NCBI RefSeq assembly: GCF_000024865.1
Contig: NC_013595.1
Location: forward strand, 62,001 to 126,000
From: Streptosporangium roseum DSM 43021
Lineage (GTDB): Bacteria; Actinomycetota; Actinomycetes; Streptosporangiales; Streptosporangiaceae
Reading direction: 5' to 3'
DNA: 64,000 nt
A program made the translations under genes and the position numbers. Each line of letters begins with the position of its first letter. Positions within the stretch are counted from its first letter, which is position 1. Shown piece after piece: positions 1 through 7,973 of the stretch. The notes under the pieces are model-generated. The model made no database searches, was not told the DNA's origin, and was given only the letters and a program-made list of their open reading frames with translations.

Positions 1-929
1 CACGCGCCGGGGATGACCCGCAGCTCCGCGTCGGGCATGTGGGCGACCTCCCACTCGCTGTCCTCGGGCGGGAAGTAGAGGTCCTGCTCCGCGGGCATGA
101 CGATCGCCGGCGCGCGGATCGCGGCGAGCGCCTCCGCCACGCCGTCGAACCCCGGAGTCCTGCCCACGTCGGCGTTCTGCCAGGTCCACAGCATGGCGAG
201 CAGGTTGTCCGCGTCGCGCTTGATGAACAATCCCTCCCAGAAGCCGACGAGGAAGTCTTCGAGGGAGCCGTAGCCGAGCGGCTCGCGCTCATAGATCCTC
301 TCCCGGTAGAACTGCTGGGAGAAGCCCCAGCCCGCGTAGACCCGGGCCAGCGCCCGCAGCCCGACGCCCGGCTGCTCGCGGTACCAGCCGTTGTCCCACG
401 CCGCGTCGGCCGTGAGGGCGCCCTTGACGCCCTCAAGGAAGACGATGTTGTGGAGGCTGGTCTTCGCCGAGCCGCAGAAGGGGAGGATCCGCCGGACCAT
501 GTCCGGATGGCTGACCGCCCACTGGTAGGTCTGCCCGGCCCCCATGGACCAGCCCGTGACGAGCTCCAGACGCTCGACGCCGAACCGCTCGGTGACGAGG
601 CGGTGTTGCATCTGGACGTTGTCGTACATCGTCACGTGCGGAAAACGCGCCCGGTCGTGCGGTGGCGGGGTGGTGCTGGGAGACGACGACAGCCCGTTGC
701 CGAGCATGTTCGGGATGATGATGAAGTACGTCGACGGATCGAGCGCCATGCCCTCGCCGATCAGCCATTCGTTGTCGTAGTGCTGGCCCGAGTACCACGT
801 CGGGTAGACGATCGCGTTGCTTTTACCGGCGTTGAGCCGGCCGTAGGTTTTGTACGCCAGTTTGGCGTCGGGCAACGTGATGCCACTCTGCAGCCGGACA
901 TCGCCGAGGTCGAAGACGTCGTAGTCCAT
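1..929 (-). CDS. Alpha/beta hydrolase, homoserine O-acetyltransferase-like (C-terminus outside window)
   Basis: The gene runs off the left edge, so about 309 N-terminal residues are visible. It starts at an ATG just downstream of a GGAGG-type ribosome site. The nucleophile elbow GWSMGAG places the catalytic Ser at about residue 128, and the stretch VMPAEQDLYFPPED near residue 285 carries the expected acidic residue; the catalytic His lies beyond the edge. Early segments (LAYKTYG, IIIPNMLGNG) match the homoserine O-acetyltransferase / MetX-like branch of the alpha/beta hydrolase fold. Many members of this branch are not true MetX enzymes, and no methionine genes are nearby, so the substrate is unknown. 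It is divergent from the MFS gene across a repeat-bearing gap. Confidence 0.85.
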   Translation of the reverse strand, partial: MDYDVFDLGDVRLQSGITLPDAKLAYKTYGRLNAGKSNAIVYPTWYSGQHYDNEWLIGEGMALDPSTYFIIIPNMLGNGLSSSPSTTPPPHDRARFPHVTMYDNVQMQHRLVTERFGVERLELVTGWSMGAGQTYQWAVSHPDMVRRILPFCGSAKTSLHNIVFLEGVKGALTADAAWDNGWYREQPGVGLRALARVYAGWGFSQQFYRERIYEREPLGYGSLEDFLVGFWEGLFIKRDADNLLAMLWTWQNADVGRTPGFDGVAEALAAIRAPAIVMPAEQDLYFPPEDSEWEVAHMPDAELRVIPGA

Positions 930-1467
930 GGAGGCCTCCTTGCCGACCACCGGTCTCGATCGCCCGATTCTTCGCGTTCCTGAGTCGGTATTTTAGTCCT
1001 GGGCCGAACGGAGGGCAGGATGTCGTTGCCTCGTTTTCGCAGGTCAATACGGCTATATGACACTCTGCCCCGGGCCTTTTCACATGTCCGGAGGACTTTT
1101 CGCGCTCTCGATAACGGACCGGGGGTTTTCCGCCGCGCGACTTTTCCGGCCGCGCCCGCCTCCACCCTTCCCCACCGCCTCCACCCTTCCCCACCGCCTC
1201 CGCCCTTCCCCACCGCCTCCACCGCTCCCGCCGCGCCGCACCGCTCGCGCCGCGCCGCACCGCTCGCGGCTGCGGCATCCACCGCCGGCGCTCCGCCGTA
1301 CGGCCCCGAAGTACGGCGCCGCTGAGGCTCCGCCGTACGGGACTCCGCCGACGTGTCGCCGGGCGCGGATGGGTGCGGGTGGGCGCGGGCCCCGCATATT
1401 GGAGCGACATCCTGCCCGAAGAACGGCAGGATGGAGGTTCTTTGGAGTTTCGTGAAGGAGCCAGTAC
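930..1467. other. 538-bp divergent intergenic region
   Basis: This gap separates the leftward hydrolase from the rightward MFS gene and must hold both promoters. I see no convincing gene in it: reading frames that cross it have proline/arginine-rich composition typical of antisense high-GC sequence. It holds a 19-bp tandem repeat (1157-1232) and, just after it, a second duplicated 19-bp block rich in CCGCGCCGCACCG. A stretch near 1020-1070 is less GC-rich and is the likeliest promoter area for the hydrolase, but I cannot assign -35/-10 boxes. Confidence 0.5.
1157..1232. repeat. 19-bp tandem repeat, four copies
   Basis: The unit CGCCTCCACCCTTCCCCAC starts at 1157, 1176, 1195 and 1214, an exact 19-bp period with few changes (the fourth copy is degenerate). 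It is pyrimidine-rich on the plus strand. It lies between divergent genes and is not part of a credible coding frame. Confidence 0.85.
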
Positions 1468-2724
1468 GTGCACAGCTACCGCCGCGATCTGGACATACTC
1501 CGAGATCGGCGCTTCACCCTGCTGCTCGTCGCCCGGACCATCTCGGTCCTGGGCAGCTCGTTCGCACCCGTGGCCCTCGCCTTCGGCATCCTCGCCCTGC
1601 CGGGGGCGACGGCCACGACGCTGTCGGTGGTCCTCGCCGCGGAGGCGTTGCCGATGGTGGCGTTCATGCTCGTGGGCGGAGTGATCGCCGACCGGCTGCC
1701 CCGGCACCGGGTGATGATGGCCGGTGAGACGATCAACGCGGCGGCGTTCTTCTGCCTCGCCGCGATGCTGCTCACCGGCTGGACACCGCTCCCCGCCCTG
1801 GTGACGGCGGCGGCGGTCAGCGGTGTCGCGATGGCGATCCTCTTCCCCGCCCTGACCGGCATCATCCCCGATGTCGTCCCCGCCGACCGGCTGCAGACCG
1901 CCAACGCCCTGCTGGGACTGGGAGCCAACAGCTCGCGCGTCGCCGGGCTCATCCTGAGCGGGGCCACGGTGGTCCTGCTCGGCGGCGGCTGGGCGCTCGT
2001 CGTCAGCGGCGCCATGTTCGCCGTGGCGGCCGTGCTCATCGCGGCCCTCCGCCTCACCCCGGCGGAACGCTCCGCGGCCGGGAGCCACTCGGTCCTCGCC
2101 GACCTGCGCGGCGGCTGGCGCGAGTTCGTCTCCAGGCAGTGGCTGTGGGTGGTGGTCGCGCAGTTCTCGGTGCTGGTGATGGCCGTGCAGGCCGCGCACG
2201 GCGTGCTCGGGCCACTGGTGGCCAAGGAGCACCTGGGCGGGGCGGCGGCCTGGTCGGCGATCCTGGCCGGCGAGGCGGTCGGCATGATCGGCGGCGTCTT
2301 CGTCGCGCTGCGGCTGCGGCCCCGCCGCCCCATCCTGGTCGGCACGATCCTCACCGTGCCCACGGCGCTGCCCTACCTGCTGCTCGGCCTGGGGACCCCG
2401 CTGTGGACGATCGTCCTCGGGGCGGTCGTGATGGGGGTCTGCTTCGACATCTTCGGCGTGCTGTGGAACACCACGATGCAGCGGGAGATCCCGGCCGAGT
2501 CGCTGTCGCGGGTCAGCTCCTACGACGCCCTCGGATCCCTGATGTTCGGCCCGGTCGGCCTGCTGGTGGCGGGGCCGCTGGCGATCGTGATCGGCCCGAG
2601 GCCCGCCCTGCTCGGATGCGCCGCGGTCGTCGTGCTGTCCTCCCTCGCCGCGCTGCTCTCCCCGGGGGTGCGGGGCCTCCGTGCCCCGGCACCCGCGGAG
2701 GAGACCGGGGCTCTGTCGCACTGA
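1468..2724 (+). CDS. MFS transporter (EntS/MFS_3-like exporter)
   Basis: A 418-residue membrane protein with about 12 hydrophobic segments, the normal length for a major facilitator. It begins at a GTG preceded by GAAGGAG with good spacing. The start RRDLDILRDRRFTLLLVARTI and the cytoplasmic loop GGVIADRLPRHRVM after the third helix are typical of the macrolide/enterobactin exporter-like MFS_3 group, which expel small molecules using the proton gradient. The middle loop (SVLADLRGGWREFVSRQWLW) is also characteristic. Substrate unknown. It is a single gene, convergent with the deacetylase downstream. Confidence 0.9.
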   Translation: MHSYRRDLDILRDRRFTLLLVARTISVLGSSFAPVALAFGILALPGATATTLSVVLAAEALPMVAFMLVGGVIADRLPRHRVMMAGETINAAAFFCLAAMLLTGWTPLPALVTAAAVSGVAMAILFPALTGIIPDVVPADRLQTANALLGLGANSSRVAGLILSGATVVLLGGGWALVVSGAMFAVAAVLIAALRLTPAERSAAGSHSVLADLRGGWREFVSRQWLWVVVAQFSVLVMAVQAAHGVLGPLVAKEHLGGAAAWSAILAGEAVGMIGGVFVALRLRPRRPILVGTILTVPTALPYLLLGLGTPLWTIVLGAVVMGVCFDIFGVLWNTTMQREIPAESLSRVSSYDALGSLMFGPVGLLVAGPLAIVIGPRPALLGCAAVVVLSSLAALLSPGVRGLRAPAPAEETGALSH

Positions 2725-2740
2725 CGTCGTGGTCGGTGCC

Positions 2741-2852
2741 CAGCCACCGAGGCTGGGCACCGACCACCGAGGCCGGGCGCTGGCCACGGAGGCGGGGCGC
2801 CGACCACCGAGGCTGGGCACCGGCCACGGAGAGGCTGGGCGCCGGCTACCGA
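2741..2852. repeat. 20-bp tandem repeat, five to six copies
   Basis: Degenerate units of the form CGACCACCGAGGCTGGGCAC repeat every 20 bp between the convergent MFS and deacetylase genes; one unit carries a 2-bp insertion. The array starts about 16 bp past the MFS stop codon. The core GGCTGGGC/GGCCGGGC is strongly GC-rich. It may contribute to transcription termination between the two genes, but no terminator hairpin with a T-run is visible. Confidence 0.85.
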
Positions 2853-2949
2853 GGACCTCTCCGGCGTCCCCCGCCGCCTCCCTCCGACCGGGGACCCGCC
2901 CCCGTACGGGTCCGTCGCCCGCCGGCGATCGCCGTCCCGGACGAGCAGG

Positions 2950-4023
2950 TCAGTAGGCGAGGACGCGGTCGGTGTAACGCTTGACCACGAACGGCGCCTT
3001 GAACTTCGGGAAGGCGACCGTCTTCGCGTCGCCGTCAGAGGTGTAGCGCTCGTCGGCGTTCGCCTTCAGCCAGTCGAGCCAGGCGGTGGAGCAGAACTTC
3101 GCGCAGTCGCCGGTCTTGTCCATCGAGCGGATGCGCGGGATGCCGACCGGATCGAACTTCTTGCTGAACGGCGACATGGCGGGGGTGTATCCGGCGAGGA
3201 ACACCCCGCCGTAGTCGTAGGAGATCTCACCGAAGACGCCCTTGCGGCCCCACTCCTTCTGGTTCGGCTGGTTGCCGTACGGCAGTGCCAGCGTGACCGG
3301 GTTGGTGTTCAGCAGCTCGGTGATGAGCCGGTGGCCGGCGGCGACCTCGGAGCTCACCTGCTTCTCCGGCTTGCCGCGGAGGCTCTTGTGGTCGCGGGTG
3401 TGGTTGCCGATGTCGAACCCCTTGTCACGGAGCCACACCAGCATCTGGGCCTGCTCTTCCGGGGTCGTCTTCCCGAACATGTCGCGCGTCACGTAGAACG
3501 TGGCCACCGGGCGGAACCCCGGGTGGCGCTGGGCGACCTCCTGGAGGATGGCGACGGCGGTCTGCGGTTTGGGCGCGCCCATGCCGTCCAGGTCGAACTG
3601 CGACGGGGACGAGTCGTCGAAGGTGAGGACGACCGGGTGCCGCCCCGCGGGGATGTCGATGCGCCCGGTGACGTATTCGGCCGCCGTGATCGGGACGTAG
3701 TCCTCCTTGGCCAGCCGCTCCAGCTCCGCGCGGAACTGCTGCGGGGTGCGGTCGTCCTGGGTCGTCGGCTTGTCCACCACCCGGTGGTACATGAGCACGG
3801 GGATCTGCCCCAGCTCGTTGGCGTGGACCTTCGCGGCGGTCGCCAGCCTGGCCTTGAGAAGGGCTGCCTGCCCGGCGGCGGCCGCGGAGGCCTTGGCGGC
3901 GGCGGCCACCCCGGTGTCCTTCTTGTCCTGCGGTTCCTCACCCTGCCACGGCATGCACCCGGCGAGCACGGCGCCCGCCGCCGCAACCGCCACACCGACC
4001 CTGCCCACTCCAAGAAGGCCCAT
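2950..4023 (-). CDS. Lipoprotein polysaccharide deacetylase (NodB domain)
   Basis: The chosen ATG start follows a GGGGGG tract; an ATG 36 bp upstream is in frame but adds a polar leader before the signal peptide. Residues 1-23 are a lipoprotein signal with lipobox LAGC (Cys23). An Ala-rich coil spans about 35-70. The NodB fold follows: VLMYHR near 77-81, TFDD (Asp136/137), and the metal-binding HTRDH motif (His208, His212). Family members remove acetyl groups from N-acetylated glycans using a divalent metal, here on the outer face of the membrane. Peptidoglycan or another wall glycan is the probable substrate. It stands alone, divergent from the Nudix gene. Confidence 0.9.
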   Translation of the reverse strand: MGLLGVGRVGVAVAAAGAVLAGCMPWQGEEPQDKKDTGVAAAAKASAAAAGQAALLKARLATAAKVHANELGQIPVLMYHRVVDKPTTQDDRTPQQFRAELERLAKEDYVPITAAEYVTGRIDIPAGRHPVVLTFDDSSPSQFDLDGMGAPKPQTAVAILQEVAQRHPGFRPVATFYVTRDMFGKTTPEEQAQMLVWLRDKGFDIGNHTRDHKSLRGKPEKQVSSEVAAGHRLITELLNTNPVTLALPYGNQPNQKEWGRKGVFGEISYDYGGVFLAGYTPAMSPFSKKFDPVGIPRIRSMDKTGDCAKFCSTAWLDWLKANADERYTSDGDAKTVAFPKFKAPFVVKRYTDRVLAY

Positions 4024-4213
4024 CGAATCCCCCCAGCGCACAGACGATATGCTCCTCATCCCCCACTGACCTGCGGATTGATCTCCGTCTCAGGCAAAGG
4101 CTTCGTACCTGGGCGGGGGAACCGCGGACTCGCCGCCGGCGCCGGATCGCGGCGCCGGCCGGTAGGCGATCTGCCCGTGGGCCGGAGGACGGCGCTCGCC
4201 TAGAGTCGAAATC

Positions 4214-4687
4214 ATGAGTGAGCAGGGAGGCCCGCCCGGCACTCGTGCCCGGGCGGCGGCGGGTGCGCTCTTCTTCGACGAGGCCGGCCGTGTCATGATC
4301 GTCCAGCCGTCCTACAAGACGGATCGGGAGATCCCCGGTGGAGGCGTGGAGCCGGGAGAGACCCCCTACGAGGCCTGTGTCCGCGAAGTCGGCGAGGAAC
4401 TCGGCATCCAGCCGCCGATCGGCCGCCTGCTCGCGGTGGACTGGGCGCCTCACCCGGGAATAGGCGACCTGATCCTGTTCGTCTTCGACGGTGGCGTGCT
4501 CGGCGCGGACACGGTCAGGCGGATCGTCTTCGCCGACGACGAGCTGACGGGCTTCGGCTTCCACTCCGTCGAGGATGTGGACGACCTGCTGAACGAGCGC
4601 CTGGCCCGGCGGGTCAGGGCGGCGGTCACCGCCCGTGAGCGTGGCGAGCCGGCGTATCTGGAGCACGGCAGGGCCGTGCCCGGTTGA
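4214..4687 (+). CDS. Nudix hydrolase
   Basis: A 157-residue cytoplasmic protein. The complete Nudix box lies at residues 43-65: G, then Glu49, then REVGEE (57-62) ending in LGI, matching GX5EX7REUXEEXGU. These glutamates bind the magnesium needed to cleave nucleoside diphosphates linked to another group. The protein starts with a short polar leader (MSEQGGPPGTRARAAAG), then the first beta strand. Substrate cannot be read from sequence. It is divergent from the deacetylase and convergent with the next acetyltransferase. Confidence 0.9.
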   Translation: MSEQGGPPGTRARAAAGALFFDEAGRVMIVQPSYKTDREIPGGGVEPGETPYEACVREVGEELGIQPPIGRLLAVDWAPHPGIGDLILFVFDGGVLGADTVRRIVFADDELTGFGFHSVEDVDDLLNERLARRVRAAVTARERGEPAYLEHGRAVPG

Positions 4688-4729
4688 GCGCCCCGCCCCG
4701 GAGCCCGATGGGTTCGCGGGGCCGTCGCC

Positions 4730-5140
4730 TCAGCCCTGGAGGGCGGAGCGGTGCCGGAGGGTCATACCGGGGAGCCGGAGCATGCCGAAGCGCTCGTAGT
4801 AGGGCTGGAGCGACGCGTCGCAGAGAAGGTCGACGGAGTAGAAGTGCTCGGTGTCCGCGAGGATCCGCCGCACCAGCTCGCTGCCGATCCCCTGCCCCTG
4901 GTATTCGGGGAGGACCTCCAGCCAGGGGACGAACGCGGTGAGGACGCCGTCACTGATCATGTTGATGAAGCCGACGACGCGGTCCGTCTCCTCGTCGATC
5001 GCGACGACCGCGCGGTAGCTCCCCCGCAGAACCGCCAGGTGCTGCTCGGGAGAGGCGGGAGTGGGCCATCCCACGAAGAAGCCCGCAAGCCGGTCGGCTC
5101 CGATCGTGTCGACCGCGTCGGTGTAGCGGATCGTGGACAT
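4730..5140 (-). CDS. GNAT-family N-acetyltransferase
   Basis: 136 residues from the ATG of MSTIRYTDAV; the frame stays open upstream, but that extension is Pro/Arg-rich and unlikely to be translated. The acetyl-CoA binding signature is LPEYQGQGIGSELVRRIL (Q/RxxGxG/A), preceded by VVGFINMISDG on beta 4 and followed by LLCDASLQPYYERFGM on beta 5/alpha 4. This is the compact YjgM/small-molecule GNAT form. Acceptor unknown. It lies downstream of, and on the same strand as, the anti-sigma ATPase, 113 bp away. Confidence 0.85.
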   Translation of the reverse strand: MSTIRYTDAVDTIGADRLAGFFVGWPTPASPEQHLAVLRGSYRAVVAIDEETDRVVGFINMISDGVLTAFVPWLEVLPEYQGQGIGSELVRRILADTEHFYSVDLLCDASLQPYYERFGMLRLPGMTLRHRSALQG

Positions 5141-5253
5141 GCGCCCCCCCGAGTGGAGATCGTGTGAGTTGCGCAGGATATCCACAGGAGGCCGGTACGG
5201 GCGATCCGTTTGTCGGCCCGGCCGCCGGACCGGGCGTGGAGCGGGGGCAGGGG

Positions 5254-5652
5254 TCACAGGGCGGGAGCGGGGTGCAGGAGCATCCGCAGGCGGACGCGTG
5301 ACTCCCCTGTGGCCTGATGGATGCTGAACTCGTCGCACAACTGGCTCATCAGCCACAGGCCGAAGCCCCGCACCGTGCCGGTGGGGCGTTCCGGGGGGAT
5401 GTCCTGGGGGGCGAGGTCGCCCATGTTGTCGATGACGTCCACGGTGATGCAGGTGTCGTTGTGCCAGATGCTCAGCGTGCCCTTGCCGCCGCCGTGCTCC
5501 AGGACGTTGATGACGGCCTCGTTGACGGCGAGAAGCAGGTCGTCCAGACGTTCACCGCGCATGCCGGCGCGAGCCGCATGGCGGAGGAGACGTTGCCGCA
5601 GAGCGGTGAGATCGTCGTCGATCGGCCAGTGCTGGCCGTTGTCGCCGGTCAC
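5254..5652 (-). CDS. Anti-sigma regulatory factor ATPase (RsbW/SpoIIAB-like HATPase)
   Basis: 132 residues with a GHKL ATP-binding fold: N-box NEAVINVLEHG (Asn44, Asn49), G1 box DVIDNMGD (Asp75), and a GFGLWLMSQLCDE G2 region. This matches the HATPase_c_2 family, kinases that phosphorylate a STAS-domain antagonist and sequester a sigma factor or other partner. The STAS protein encoded 171 bp upstream on the same strand is the obvious partner. No sigma-B-type factor is adjacent, so the target is unknown. It could instead act in a PP2C/SpoIIE-type network located elsewhere. Confidence 0.88.
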   Translation of the reverse strand: MTGDNGQHWPIDDDLTALRQRLLRHAARAGMRGERLDDLLLAVNEAVINVLEHGGGKGTLSIWHNDTCITVDVIDNMGDLAPQDIPPERPTGTVRGFGLWLMSQLCDEFSIHQATGESRVRLRMLLHPAPAL

Positions 5653-5823
5653 GACACCCCCTTGACGTCGCCTTGTCTGGCAGTCACCGGAGGGTGAGCC
5701 GACTCGCTCCAGAATCAGGGCGTTGCTGACGAGTTACATGATGCTAAACACCTGCCCGGTCATTGCCAACTTACGACCATAGGTGCAGAGGAGATATTCG
5801 CCGAGGGCCGCCCGTGCGGGGCC

Positions 5824-6195
5824 CTATGACGACTGTCGTGCCTGCAGAGCCTCGACGGCGTCGCCGACGGTGGGCTGGATGCCGAAGGCCTGGGTGAGCC
5901 CGGTCAGGTGGAAGAGCCGTTCCAGGCGGGGATGCAGCTGGGCCAGGACGACGCTGTGGCCACGGCCGTGGACGAGCTTCCGAACGGCCAGGAACACCTG
6001 GATCCCGGTGGAGTCGCAGAAAGTCAGGTCCTTCAGATCGATGATGAGGTCGCGCGAATCCGGGCCGATCGATTCCTGGAGATCGTGCTGGAGCCGCTCG
6101 GCGTTGGTGTAGTCGAGCTCGCCGGCCAGGGCCAGCAGGGACACGTTCTCCAGGGTGTCGTCGGAGGTGACGGTGACATGGACGGCAGTGCTCAC
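5824..6195 (-). CDS. STAS-domain anti-sigma factor antagonist
   Basis: 123 residues from a GTG start preceded by AGAGG. The protein is a single STAS domain: LALAGELDYTNAERL at the start and LTFCDSTGIQVFL around residues 58-69, in which Ser62 is the expected phosphorylation site of SpoIIAA/RsbV-type antagonists. In its unphosphorylated form such a protein binds the HATPase anti-sigma factor and frees the sigma factor. The frame is open further upstream, but that part is Arg/Pro-rich and lacks the family's N-terminal strand. It forms a partner-switch pair with the downstream ATPase. Confidence 0.88.
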   Translation of the reverse strand: MSTAVHVTVTSDDTLENVSLLALAGELDYTNAERLQHDLQESIGPDSRDLIIDLKDLTFCDSTGIQVFLAVRKLVHGRGHSVVLAQLHPRLERLFHLTGLTQAFGIQPTVGDAVEALQARQSS

Positions 6196-6807
6196 GGGGA
6201 AACCTCTGCAGACGATCGAGGGGCGGAAGGGGTCGGCATGGCGGTGTCGTCGGAAAGACCTGGAGCGGGCCCGGTGGGCACCTGCCCGACCGTGACCGTC
6301 GTACGGCGGGGCACCCGGGACGGCATCCGCGCCTGCACCCGGGACGGCTTCCCGGCGGCAGGGGGAGTCACGATGCCGCGGAACTGTACGGCGATCGGGC
6401 ACGGTGCTTCGGAGGCTGAAGTGACCTGCTGGATGCCGACGTTGTTCACCCGCGATCTCGAGTCTTTCGTGAGGGCACCGACCACCTCGGGAAGGGCCGG
6501 TGGATCAGTGCCGCCGTAATCGCCCTCAGTTTACTTGTCCTTCAAAATCTCGTCGGATCCTCTTTGTGAAGTATCCGCCGGGCAGCCGGTCACCGTCCTG
6601 TCCGGTCCCGCCCAGCTCGGGCCGGGTGCGAGACCGCCGTCGCCCTCGGGGAGAGAAGCCGTGCCACGGCCGCCGCGCCGCCGAGCGGCCCGCCGGCGCA
6701 CGCCACGGGCCTCCCGTCCCCGGGCCCGGACGTTTCCCGGGAATGAACGGGGCAGAAGTTCCGCTGATCGAGGCGCCGCCGTCCGGCGGCCAGACGGAGG
6801 AGGCCGC
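6196..6807. other. 612-bp intergenic region, no supported gene
   Basis: Between the leftward STAS gene and the rightward small acetyltransferase I find no frame with convincing protein composition. A short leftward frame (6192-6485) overlaps the STAS start and looks random. A less GC-rich patch at about 6515-6590 is the best candidate for a promoter region. Nothing else is recognisable. Confidence 0.4.
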
Positions 6808-7092
6808 ATGCAGGTGGATGTCAAGCTCTCGCCCGGTGGTGATTTCTTCGAGGCGGAGGTGGACGGCAAGCACGCCGGACAGCTGGAGTTCGTCCGGCGC
6901 GACGGTGTCATCGTCTACACCCACACCGAGGTGGACACGGAGTTCGAGGGCAACGGGGTGGGCGGCGCGCTCGTCCGCGCGGCGCTGGACGGAGCCCGCG
7001 CCGAAGGGGTGAAGGTCGTGCCGCGCTGCCCGTTCGTGAAGACCTGGATCGAGCGTCATCCCGACTACGCCGACCTCGTCGAAGGCGGCTGA
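6808..7092 (+). CDS. Small GNAT-like N-acetyltransferase (YjdJ/NATD1 type)
   Basis: 94 residues from an ATG with GGAGG upstream; the frame is open far upstream but the ribosome site and family length fix this start. It has the short GNAT form: FFEAEVDGKHAGQLEF, then EFEGNGVGGALVRAAL (acetyl-CoA loop), and the family-typical ending PRCPFVKTWIERHPDYADL. Members of this COG2388 group are minimal acetyltransferase folds of poorly known substrate. It is a single gene ahead of a GC-rich microsatellite. Confidence 0.88.
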   Translation: MQVDVKLSPGGDFFEAEVDGKHAGQLEFVRRDGVIVYTHTEVDTEFEGNGVGGALVRAALDGARAEGVKVVPRCPFVKTWIERHPDYADLVEGG

Positions 7093-7151
7093 CCGTCTCC
7101 TGTTCCCCCGGCCGTCTCCGGTTCCCCCGGCCGGGGCCGGAACCGTCCGGC

Positions 7152-7180
7152 CGGGACCGGGACCGGGACCGGGACCGGGG
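7152..7180. repeat. CGGGAC hexanucleotide microsatellite
   Basis: Four exact copies of CGGGAC followed by a partial copy lie 60 bp after the small acetyltransferase. A six-base unit could change length by slippage; no coding frame is affected. Confidence 0.85.
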
Positions 7181-7260
7181 CCGTCCGGACGCGGCGGTGC
7201 CGGCCGGGTGCCGGCCGGGCCGTACGCGGTGTCTGTGGCGGGGTGGCAGGATCTGTGGCC

Positions 7261-7671
7261 ATGCTGCATCACATCGAGTTGTGGGTGCCCGACCTCGGCC
7301 GTGCGGTGAGGTCATGGGGATGGTTGCTCGGGGAGCTGGGATACCAGAGCTTCCAGGAATGGAGTGTCGGCCGGAGCTGGGCGCTGGACGGCGTGTACAT
7401 CGTCGTCGAGCAGTCGCCGGCCATGACGGCCCCCTCTCATGATCGATGCCGACCGGGTCTGAATCATTTGGCGTTCCGCGTAATCGGCTCGGAGAGGGTG
7501 GACGCGCTGGTCGCGGCGGCGCCGGAGCACGGATGGACCTTGATGTTCACCGATCGGCATCCTCATGCGGGCGGAACCGACCAATACGCGGGTTATCTTG
7601 AGAACGAGGACGGTTTCGAGGTCGAGCTGGTCGCGGATCGCGATCGTTCGGGCGAGAGCCGTACGACATGA
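7261..7671 (+). CDS. VOC-family (glyoxalase/bleomycin-resistance-like) protein
   Basis: 136 residues beginning MLHHIELWVPDLGRAV, the classic first beta strand of the vicinal oxygen chelate fold with a metal-ligand His. The second half has HLAFRVI (His) and ends with a YLENEDGFEVELV strand bearing the last acidic ligand. With three visible ligands it may bind a metal. Family members act as lyases, dioxygenases or drug-binding resistance proteins; the role here cannot be told. An in-frame GTG two codons upstream is an alternative start. Confidence 0.85.
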   Translation: MLHHIELWVPDLGRAVRSWGWLLGELGYQSFQEWSVGRSWALDGVYIVVEQSPAMTAPSHDRCRPGLNHLAFRVIGSERVDALVAAAPEHGWTLMFTDRHPHAGGTDQYAGYLENEDGFEVELVADRDRSGESRTT

Positions 7672-7780
7672 TGATTAAAATCACCCGGTCAGCGCAGATT
7701 TGCCACGTTGGCTTACGGTGCAAGCCAGATCATGGCTCGATCCCTTGCTAGGCTGCAGGGAACCGTTGGAACCGGGCGTT

Positions 7781-7802
7781 GTCTCACCCCGGCAGGTGAG
7801 AC
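7781..7802 (+). promoter_or_regulatory. Hairpin in the leader of the DLW-39 gene
   Basis: GTCTCACC and GGTGAGAC form a perfect 8-bp stem around a 6-nt loop, ending 22 bases before the GTG start. There is no T-run, so it is not a classic terminator; it may be a leader structure or an operator. Confidence 0.5.
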
Positions 7803-7824
7803 CGTCAAGAAGTGGGGTCACACC

Positions 7825-7944
7825 GTGAAGAAGCTGCTCGTTCTGGCGCTGGTCGCGCTTGGGGGACTGCTGGTCTGGCGCAAGGTGCAGGCTGACCGTG
7901 CCGAGCTGGATCTGTGGACTGAGGCCACCGGCAGCGAGAACTGA
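7825..7944 (+). CDS. DLW-39 family small membrane protein
   Basis: Exactly 39 residues: a Lys-Lys start, one hydrophobic helix (LLVLALVALGGLLVW), then RKVQADRAELDLWTEATGSEN with the family's DLW signature. The family is confined to Actinobacteria and is usually found close to gyrA and the tRNA genes beside the origin; its function is unknown. The start is a GTG; an upstream in-frame extension exists but does not match the family length. Its presence supports the origin-proximal placing of the window. Confidence 0.9.
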   Translation: MKKLLVLALVALGGLLVWRKVQADRAELDLWTEATGSEN

Positions 7945-7973
7945 ACAACGCGGCTACCGATTTGGGTGCTTTC

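Noticed and set aside
823..2820. Very long leftward open frame across the MFS gene
   Set aside because: It is antisense to a clear transporter, its product is Arg/Pro/Gly/His-rich throughout, and it has no ribosome site; a typical high-GC shadow.
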